This document shows, in pieces, positions 35,293 to 43,637 of a stretch of DNA of 43,637 bases. Position 1 is the first letter of the stretch, and each line of letters opens with the position of its first letter. Origin of the DNA: Hirudo medicinalis. Lineage: Eukaryota; Annelida; Clitellata; Hirudinida; Hirudinidae. The position numbers and the translations under genes are program-made. The notes below the pieces were generated by a model. The model did no database searches and was not told where the DNA came from. It saw only the letters and a list, made by a program, of their open reading frames with translations. The stretch spans positions 15,226-58,862 of the forward strand of contig MPNW01000943.1 in assembly GCA_011800805.1 (NCBI GenBank), read 5' to 3'.

Positions 35293-38200
35293 ATGGAGAA
35301 GATTTTTATTTTTTTCCTTTCAGTAAACTTTGTCCCTTTAATCCAGTGCCAATGTGAGTTGAAACTTAAGAATTTAATTTATTTAAAGATAAATTATGGA
35401 AATTGATTTTATATTACAATAATTTGTATTAATTATATTTCATCAACGTGTAGCGTGTAATGATGCATTAGTTTGGACTGGAGGAACGAAAAAGTTCGGA
35501 GCAATTGGCATAATATGTAATTCGAGCCTGATACATGATGATGAAAATTTAGCTCAGAATTTAACAAGTCCACTAATTTCTATGAAACAAGTTAATTTGA
35601 CATCAGATTATTACTGGAGTATCGTTTACGATGCCAGAACCAAATTCGTGGCAGTTTCAGATGATTACCAAAAAGCATTGAAAATTTTTTATCTCCCTGA
35701 CATTTTGAAGGAATCCTCGGGGTTAAAGACATATTACACGTTTGATCTTTCTCCTATGGCCTTGGTAAGCAATTATTTAAAATACCTCAGGTATTTTAAT
35801 GACTCACATTTTGTAAATCATTTTTGTCACATCGTTCACAGGTAACAGGATTGGCTTTTGCAACAAATTTCCATCTTTTGTACTGGGTGGATGCTTTATT
35901 TAAATACATCGGTGTTGTGGACTTCGAAACTTCTCGGTGGACTAAAATCGTTAATTCAGATCTTGAAACTCCATTTTCTATTGTTATACATGAAGAAAAA
36001 AAGTGAATTTTTTTGGTTATTAATTTTAATGTTACAAGTCTTGATTATTTCTTTTTTTTTAAATAGTTTTATTTTTAAGAAATTCGTGAAGTCGCAACCA
36101 AAACTAGTTTATTCTTTTTATAAAATTGCATTTAAATATTATTACAAATAACCTTAATTGGTTTTTAATTAAAATTTTTAAGTAATTGAAACATAATTTT
36201 TCTGTTTACAACTATTTAATAATATCAGATTGCTTTTTTGGAATGACTTGGGTTCGAGACCAAAATAGAACGTTCTAATCTCTACGGAGAGGGGAGGAGT
36301 ACGATTGTGGATTCCTTCATTTTTAAACCTCTGAGCCTGGTGCTTGATAAATACACAGAGAGGTTATTTTGGGTTGATGGTACTGCTTTGAAAAGTTGTG
36401 ACCTTGAGGGGGAAAAAGTTATTACCTATACACGTGATGATGCTGTTACTCCATTTGTTGTCGATAAAGTAGGTAATTTAAAGAATAATAAAGCGTCTGG
36501 CATTTTTAAAAATTATTACAATTTACTACTTTAAGGATGCAGTAATTTTCGGAAATATTAGTGGAGATTTTAAATATTTTGAAATTTCTGAAAACGACGA
36601 CCTGGTGGCAATTAGAAATCCGAATAACTCTAGTTTTCATTTCGCAAACACAACATACATCCTTTCAATGTTCTTGGATTCAGACGAATTCATTAAGGAC
36701 CTTCCAAGTTAGATATCGTTTGGCTAACCGCCTCAATATTTACATTTCATCGATTTTATTTACATTTTACAGACATTTTCACGTTCAAGTACTATCAATT
36801 GAACATTCGATATTTTGTAATTAGCTTCATGATTATGTTTTAGAGGTAGAATTAGATATCATGCGATTCTTATATTAGTTCTCACTTAAAAAAATAACAG
36901 AATATCGAATAAATACTACGTTGATGAATATAAATCAATCAATAACTAATCTCTAAATTTAGATCCATGTAAAAACTCCTGTGATCACCTGAGTTTTCCA
37001 AGAAGCGATAAAAAATGCATCTGTAGATGCTTGATTGGTTATTCTCTCGGACCTGATGGTAGAACCTGCAATAAAGGTTGGTGCAACTCTTGCAATGTTT
37101 ACGTTTTCACTGAATATAAACGTAATATAAACTCAAAATCTAGCACATTATAGGAAGACATTTTTAAATGTGTTTGAAAAATAGTGATTTTTATTTTTCA
37201 GGCAATTTAGGAAAGGCACAACTTTTGGTTCGAGATTACAGGGGTGTAACATATCAGGTGGATCCAAATAACGGACAAGCCAATACCATTTTAAACGTTC
37301 AACCAAGCAATTTGAAAAACATCACCTACCTGGAATTTTCAACTTTCCAATATATTTATTACACTAAGGAAGATGCACGGACAATAATGCGTTACAATGT
37401 GTCAAGTGGAAATAGTTCGTTCTATTACAATTTAAGTAAGGAAGAATTTATGACAAATACAAATATGACAATTATGACAGTCTATTCCTCCGACAGCAAC
37501 TGACATTACGGACATGATAGCTGACCAGACGACAGGTGATCTGTACGTATCAAGTGATGGCGGTGTCATTTTAAGAATAACATTCGAGGGGAAAAATACG
37601 ATTTTTGTTGACACAAAAGAAGGTGAAATAAAGAAGTTGTACATTCACCCCGAGACAAGGTTAGAAATATTACTTTGTAATATTCATTAGTAGAAAGTAA
37701 TTTAATCTGCCGTGTGCGACTTTAAAATATTTTGATAAGTAAAATATTACCACTTGATGTTATAAGTATTTATAGTTTGTGTCTTTAGACAATGAAATTA
37801 GCTTGGTTCTAATAATTTGTATGGCATTCTTTTTCCCAGACGATTCTTCTATAGCGACTGCGACTCAGAAACTGTGAAAGAAGTTGAAATAGAAGCAGGA
37901 ACCACTAATAAAACCTATGAGGTCGACATTTGTGTAAACTCCATGGCTTTCGACCTTCAATGTTGGTATAAATTTATTCGACAATCCCAATGTTTAGAAA
38001 CTACTTTTCGTAATTGCGATGCTTTTTCCATTACGTTTGCTGAGAATATAGCTGAGAATGTGTTAAGGACAATGTGCTATGTGCAATGTGCTTGGAATCA
38101 CAAATCACCGGAAGCTTTAGTTAATCTATGCCTCTACAAATTCAACCATCTCTTCTTGATTTATTTTACATAATTTTTACATAATTATTAAATTGTCAAT

Positions 38201-38583
38201 TTTGCAATTAATTAATAATTTTCATTTTGCCGAAATAAAGTCGAAAGTTGAAAAAAAAAATTTAATGTTTGCTTAATTTTTTATTGAGAAATAAATAAAT
38301 ATATATATATAATAACTAAGCCGTACAATAATAAATATGTAACTCTGTAATTTAATATGTGTCTTTTTGTATTTTCTTCCAGCTGAATACGCTTATTATG
38401 CAGAGGATAAAAATATTTGGAGGCAGGAATTGAACGAGCTTAGCATGAACAAAATATTCACAAGCAAGGATAAAATTAAAGACTTTGTTATGGAGGGTGA
38501 CTTCTTGTACATTGTACAATTTTCACAGTAAGTTTAAATGCAGTTCTTTATCATTTTGAACTAAAAACAACAACAACAACAAC

Positions 38584-38679
<96 letters not shown>

Positions 38680-38698
38680 GATAATGATAATGANGATA

Positions 38699-38781
<83 letters not shown>

Positions 38782-39302
38782 AATAATAATAATAATAATA
38801 ATATTAATAATAATAATAATAATAATTGCACTGCTAAACAGCATCACTCGTGTAATGTTATTGCTGTGTTTAAATAAGATTTGAACCTATAATTGGTCTC
38901 CACGGATTTATTTTGACAATTATTTTGAGAAAATATGAAAAAAATATTTTATTTAAAATGTATTAAAAGCGTGCATACGGAATGGGTTACGTTCCAGCAT
39001 ACGGCGGTAATGGCAACAGTCGTAATGTGTTGTGTTCGAAACCCAGCCTGCACTGCCGCAAGCGCCCTTGGGAAGGAGCGCTATATAAATGGTTAAAAGC
39101 GCCTCCGACGCTATGCATATGGCGCTATATAAATGAACTACATTTACATTTACACATTCATAATCTTTCGACTGATTATTTGTAATATTATTATATTTTT
39201 AAAGTAATGTCGTCAAGTTGGACAAGAATACCATGCAAGAAACTCAACTGACTGGTCCGATATTTCGCAATGCAGCTCAAATTATGTTTCTAAGCAAATC
39301 AA
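35293..39302 (+). CDS. secreted YWTD-EGF-YWTD protein, copy B, with a one-base lesion; 3' exon unresolved
   Basis: Paralogue of copy A. Exons: 35293-35353, 35454-35764, 35842-36002, 36229-36468, 36536-36707, 36963-37076, 37202-37435, 37497-37659, 37840-37961, 38383-38527, 39205-39302. Signal peptide (IFIFFLSVNFVPLIQCQ), first propeller (LVWTGG; FHLLYWVDALFKYIG; RLFWVDG), EGF module ending GPDGRTC, second propeller (ITDMIADQTTGDLYVSSDGG; RFFYSDCDSE). Phases equal those of copy A, with GT donors throughout. Exon 4 is one base short: WNDLGSRPK meets TAG at 36266 where copy A reads on as KIERSNL; after the gap the frame resumes as ERSNLYGEG. The EGF module has lost its third cysteine and gained another just before CRC. 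The final exon is uncertain: an AG at 39526-39527 precedes IEVDVHLPF, like copy A's IIEVDF, but in the wrong phase. It is either a young pseudogene, a sequencing error, or a gene needing recoding. Confidence 0.75.
38567..38826. repeat. long AAC/AAT/GAT microsatellite with an N, in intron 10 of copy B
   Basis: An AAC run, then AAT, then alternating GATAAT, an N at 38694, pure GAT and again AAT. Open frames give only poly-Met, Ile or Ser. Confidence 0.95.
38970..39135 (+). mobile_element. SINE-1 copy with doubled 3' tail, in intron 10 of copy B
   Basis: It reads GGGTTACGTTCCAGCATACG, then a B-box TGTTCGAAACCC, CAGCCTGCACTGCC and the tail GGAGCGCTATATAAATGG. A second tail (ATGGCGCTATATAAATG, 39117-39134) follows directly. 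The A-box end is weak. Confidence 0.75.
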
Positions 39303-40029
39303 GTGAGTCTTGTCCTTTAGTCGCCCTTAATTAACTTATAATTGTTAGAACTCTCACTAATAGATTCATTAAATTAACTAAGCTATAATAATTACTTAAT
39401 TTATTATTTTTAAAACAAATTTTGCAAATATGAAAAACATCTTCCATTCTCAGATGTTCTGCACTGGCAATCATTTGGAAGCTCGTGTCTGATGGCTTCG
39501 TTGTTATTGGTTTCAACCCATTTTCAGTCTTTCTTTTATTGAAGTCGATGTACATCTACCTTTTGCCATTTCTTTCGTCAGCGAAACAAATGTTTATTAC
39601 AAGCAATTTATTGAACAAACGTCAATTGCAAGTTGCTTTATTTATATAATATTGTGATTGTAATATGAAACGTTTCATGGTTTTATAAATATTTAAAATT
39701 ATACGGAATTATATAATAATTAATCATTAATTTTTATAACCTTCGTAGCACCCCTCTTTGCTCCGCAGTTTAGTATTTTAAATTTTTTTTCCAATGCAAT
39801 GCTACTGTTCAAGTATAGGTGGTACTACACCCAGCCCATTTAAAATTATTTGTACCAATTACCAATTTCATCTTCTTTACCTATTATTTCAAAATGTTTA
39901 CAAATTTTATTTGTTGCGCGGGTTGGAATAACTTTAATTTACGATTTTTAATTCCGATTTTATGATTTGTGCTCTTTATTTTTGGTTATTAAGACTTTAA
40001 TAAGCGGTTGTTAAGGGTTAAGTGTATCT

Positions 40030-40060
40030 GATGCTACGCATATGGAGCTACGTAAATAAA
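40030..40060 (+). repeat. diverged SINE-1/LINE tail fragment
   Basis: CTACGCATATGGAGCTACG followed by TAAATAAA resembles CTATGCATATGGCGCTATA at 39110. Confidence 0.4.
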
Positions 40061-40935
40061 CTACTATAATGAATATGATATGAAATGATATGATCACTTT
40101 CCTCAGAACGATCTTGCCTTGAGTGATTGATTGTCGGATTGAAAGTAAAAGGGAAAAATCCAATATGGTCAGACATGACAGTGATGATGGTGATGATAAT
40201 AATGATGGCAATGATAATAATGACGACACTGATTATAAAACCTCAACAAAATTATAATTTTTGAAAAAATAATTGTTATTGTTTATTTATAAATCTTAGC
40301 AAAAACTAAATGTAAATCGATTGATTGAACCAATTTAGACTTATTGTTAGATTTCATGGAAAGAGGTTCAAAACACAATGCTTGAAGTCTCTACTTTAAT
40401 GAAAGCAATCCAAGATGGCATCACCGACATGTTTAAAATAATAGTGGAAGGATTACAAGTAATTGAAAAGTAACAATCTACGTTCTTAAGAAGAGTAGGG
40501 CTGGATTATTCCATTTAATTGTCATCGGGGATGGTTCGGATAATCGAACACGTCATTGAAACTGATGAGATGCTTCTGCAAATGATTTTGCTAAATATCA
40601 AGAAAGGCGAGCTTTAAAAAAATGGAGAAATTTTAGAGTGTTGTGTCAAGTTCAGTGATGACACAAGAAGACATTACTAAAGGCATTATTCTAAATTTCC
40701 AGGGAGAATATATATGGGATAAAATTTAAAATTCGCTTTGCAAAAGCCTTATTAGTATAAAAATTGGTCATTTTTTTCTCTCCTTGTTTGATCAGAATAA
40801 TTACTTAGAATAATCACATGGCGATCATCATAATCTTTGTTTAATATCACAAATATTTAATAAATTGAAACATTTATTTAAAAAAAAAACACATTTATTT
40901 ATTTTAATTAAAATATTAATCTAGATTTCTTTTCT

Positions 40936-41560
40936 TTAATGATATTGATTCGAGACCAAAGTAAAATTCCAATATTACGGAGAAGAAGGAATGGTAATCG
41001 TAGAGTCTTCTCCGAGGAGGTCTGTCAACCAATTGGTTGTTAAAATATCGCCAAGATTGTCTTGGCTTCGTGGAAATTTAAGTGGAAATGTAGTGATTTT
41101 GATGGGAATGTTAATGATACTTAATTAGTTACTGATGCTAATATGTATTCGACATTTGTCATTTGCAATGTAAATGTGCAAATGTTTATTAATACGTTTT
41201 AAAGCCTTTAATGTTTTTTCTGTTTTTATTGGTCCGAGGACATCATGATTTTCGGCACATCCAATAAAAGTTATTTTTATTCGTATAAAATCTCTCTAAA
41301 TCTTTTCAAGAGATTCACTTTGTATTCCAAAGAATTTGTGAAATCTATTCGGAGTTTGTAGATGTTTGATTTATTAAATTAATCTATGTAATTCATTCCA
41401 ATGAATCAATGTAATGCTAATTACATTAAAATTACAATTAAACTTAATCCTCAGATCCGTGCGCCACCAATCCGTGCGATCACATGTGTTTCCCCCAAAA
41501 GCAACGGAATACTTTCGATATTTCATACAAAAGTCAACGAACTTACATCTACGCGTTTCA
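40936..41560 (+). pseudogene. decayed copy of the YWTD-EGF family (exons 4-6 only)
   Basis: Three exon relics keep the order of copies A and B. The exon 4 relic (about 40936-41110) has FNDIDSRPK then, after a TAA at 40962 and a one-base gap, KFQYYGEEGMVIVES. The exon 5 relic (about 41239-41358) reads DIMIFGTSNKSYFYS and ends in TAG. The EGF relic (from about 41456, after TCCTCAG) reads PCATNPCDHMCFPQK and then loses its remaining cysteines. Signal peptide, exons 2-3 and the second propeller were not found. The tryptophan of the FWND motif is deleted. Confidence 0.75.
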
Positions 41561-41689
41561 TCGTCACTATCGATTTTCAGTTCGGAACTTCTTTGCCAGG
41601 CGCACCGAACTACCTCGTCTGCCCTCTTTTCCATTTACCTGTTGTTTTGTATTCAGGTACCACAAGCTATCATAATAATAATAATAATA

Positions 41690-42030
41690 GTCCATTTATA
41701 TGGCGCCGCATGGATGACGTCAGAGGCGCCTTGGTTCTCGGTTTAATGCTATCCTGAATAGAAGGGTCTTCAACTGATGCTTGAAAAGTTCTGTTCGAAT
41801 CCTGGGAAGATTGAGTCTCTCTAGCAGTTTCGACATGGTGGAAAGGTTGGAGATAGGTCCGCAATTGGCAGTGGGGGTGGGGGAGGCTAGGGTCGAGGCT
41901 TGGCTTTTTTAATAGGGAGAGGACTTGAGCGCTCTTGAAGGTGGAAGACACCAGTGCTGAAAGAAAGGGTGGCGAGTTTGGAGAAGATGGGGGATAGGAT
42001 ATGGGAGTATTTTTTGTGATTTGATGCCTT
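41690..42030 (-). mobile_element. LINE reverse-transcriptase fragment with SINE-like 3' tail
   Basis: On the minus strand broken frames read STFKSAQVLSLLKKPSLDP and then CGPISNLSTMSKLLERL, the N-terminal RT block of CR1/jockey-type LINEs (Y-R-P-I-S-N-L...KLLER). The sequence then jumps to FKHQLKTLLFR, like the C-terminal end of such ORFs, so most of the RT is deleted. It ends GGCGCCATATAAATGGA followed by an ATT microsatellite. That tail equals the SINE-1 tail. Confidence 0.75.
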
Positions 42031-42869
42031 GTCCTTTGTTCTACTGTAACAATTAGTGATTAGCTGCAGTTCCACTTGAGAATTTGAGCAAATAAACAAC
42101 TCGAATTATTAATATTGTCACGATTACTTTTAACATGATAGGCTGTAACTGAGAATAACTAGTTCAAGAAAGCATGGATAATGGAACTGCATCATCTACA
42201 AACATAAACCGTAAAGAAAATGTTTTTTAAAAAATGTTGAGCTTCAGATGGAATAAAGGTTGAATAGCATAAAACAACATAGCATAAGTTAAACTTCACA
42301 TATCATACATGAACCGTACGACCGCTAAAGAGTCCCACTACTGCTTTAAGTCACGTAGTTGCGTGAATAACAGCGACGTTTAACTTCCTCAATCTACGTA
42401 TTTTGTGTTATTTAGTAATTAAAGAAGTTTATTGTAAATACATTATCAATTGATTGAAATGGCTAACTTCAAAATATTATAAACATTATTATGGATTGAT
42501 GAACACATGTATTTAATGAATTTGAATAATGAGAAGATTTTTCCTAAAGTTTTGATGACCACTGCTCCGAATATCAGCAGCAATGCAGTAGTAATAACTG
42601 GATAAGCGATTAGAATCTGCGGTTTAAAAATCTTCCACTAACAATCATAGAAGAGGAACCTCGACTTTTGTGGAAGATAAAATCGATGGTGACTTTTGAC
42701 TGAAATCTACTTATTAAAAATTCAAAAGGATAAAAATTTTTAACGAAGTGCAGTCAGAATGAAAACCATGAGTGATTGCTTGTATTAAAAATTTGATTGT
42801 GAAGGAATTTTAGTATGTGACTCAAAATGTATTTTTTTTGCACTTATCCGATCTTTTTAATTCCTCTAT

Positions 42870-42886
42870 CATTTATATAGCGCTCC
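42870..42886 (-). repeat. isolated SINE-1/LINE tail fragment
   Basis: CATTTATATAGCGCTCC is the reverse of the shared GGAGCGCTATATAAATG tail. It lies 70 bases upstream of the start codon of copy C. Confidence 0.55.
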
Positions 42887-42955
42887 AACCGATGCAGAAT
42901 TATATTTTCGTTCGTTTATGAAAACCTTTGCTGAAATAGTTTTGCTTAAGAAGTT

Positions 42956-43637
42956 ATGGTTGTAATTCAGAAGACTATTTTTGTCATTTATTTTCTAGTT
43001 TCATTTGTTTGCAGTATCCAGTGCCAATGTCAGTTGCTAATTACAAATTAAATATAATGTAAAACTAAAATTGTCTAAGACGAAATTATCTACATTTATC
43101 TACAGTAAGCAATGACACGGTCCTGGTGTGGACTGGAAAACAGTTGGACAAGAATTCGACATTCGGCATAATGCTAGGGAACCCAAGCGTTTATCTACAG
43201 TTGTTTTCTGAAAATAATTATTCTTCTATAGATTCTTATGAGTTCAAAAATTTCGAATCATCATCATTACTTTTCCAATCTATTGCCTACGATGCCAGAA
43301 CCAGATACATAGGGATATCTGAAGTTAAATTCAGAGAATTGCTCATTTTCGATCTTCCAGACATTTTGGAGAAAACATCAAACATAAAACCAAAATATAT
43401 ATTCGATTGTTTTCCATTATCCAGCAACGTACGTAAACCAAAATGCAATTTGAAATTTTACGAATATCATTTGTCTTCGTTTTTTCCAGGTACCTGGACT
43501 AGCTTTCGCATCAACTTTCAATCTTTTGTACTGGGTGGATTCAACGTTTCAATACATCGGTGTTGTGGACTTCAAAACTTCTCAGTGGACTAAAATAGCA
43601 GTTGTAACTTTTGGAACCCCAAATTCCATTGCTGTTC
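42956..43637 (+). CDS. secreted YWTD family protein, copy C, cut off by the window end
   Basis: Third intact-looking member of the family. Exons: 42956-43028 (signal peptide, VIYFLVSFVCSIQCQ), 43106-43428, and 43490 onward, running off the end at 43637. Exon phases match copies A and B. Exon 2 begins LSNDTVLVWTGKQL and contains YDARTRYIGIS and IFDLPDIL, both shared with copy B (YDARTKFVAVS, IFYLPDIL). Exon 3 reads FNLLYWVDSTFQYIGVV, a class B (YWTD) repeat blade. In the visible part no stop or frameshift occurs. The start was chosen because the signal peptide ends IQCQ with a phase 1 donor, as in copy B. Confidence 0.85.

Larger units (their letters stand above)
39303..42955. other. spacer between copies B and C
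   Basis: This contains the decayed propeller copy (about 40936-41560), a LINE fragment (41690-42030) and SINE-tail fragments near 40030-40060 and 42870-42886. At about 40376-40690 one frame reads MLEVSTLMKAIQDG and, after stops, MVRIIEHVIETDEMLLQ, which looks like an old coding remnant of unknown origin. The rest is AT-rich without recognised features. Confidence 0.5.

Noticed and set aside
38523..38884. Long open frames of poly-Ile, poly-Ser and poly-Met on both strands
   Set aside because: They are translations of the AAT/GAT microsatellite and cross an N; no protein character.
1..43637. CRISPR arrays, operons, bacterial genes or phage
   Set aside because: No spacer-repeat pattern and no prokaryotic gene structure; the exon-intron genes are animal.

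Overview
This is AT-rich nuclear DNA of an animal. Genes are split by many introns, microsatellites and decayed transposons fill the spaces, and the protein families (protocadherin, M13 neprilysin, LDLR-type YWTD propellers) are metazoan. The mixture of AAT/GAT microsatellites, tRNA-headed SINEs and lophotrochozoan-looking families suggests a spiralian, perhaps an annelid such as a leech. That is only an impression; nothing in the window fixes the species.

Layout. (1) 1082-4830 (+): a complete three-exon seven-cadherin-repeat protocadherin; its ectodomain and membrane segment lie in one large exon, and its second intron appears to be GC-AG. (2) 6740-19821 (-): an M13 zinc metallopeptidase (neprilysin/ECE-like) in at least 21 exons, rebuilt exon by exon with every junction in phase from the CLTPHC motif to the terminal CRVW. 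Its membrane-anchor exon runs into an assembly gap inside a trinucleotide repeat. One large intron carries a retroelement remnant. (3) 19.8-27.6 kb: mostly repeats, no confident gene. (4) 27657-43637 (+): a tandem family of secreted proteins built as signal peptide, YWTD propeller, EGF module, second YWTD-like propeller. Copy A (27657-32271) is complete: 12 exons, 674 residues, three probable GC-AG introns. Copy B (35293-39302 or beyond) keeps the same exon boundaries and phases but has a one-base loss in exon 4. A decayed copy lies at about 40936-41560 and shares that lesion. Copy C starts at 42956 and runs off the window.

Mobile DNA: a tRNA-derived SINE in several copies whose 3' end matches the 3' end of a LINE reverse-transcriptase fragment (a likely SINE/LINE pair), a second tRNA-like repeat family, a hAT transposase fossil, a small inverted-repeat element with telomere-like hexamers inside it, and many microsatellites. 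All three N positions fall in microsatellites.

The genes do not form an operon. The protocadherin and the peptidase would act at the cell surface. The propeller family looks secreted: it has no LDL-receptor class A repeats and no clear membrane anchor, so it may be a family of soluble LRP-like binding proteins. That role is inferred from domain layout only.
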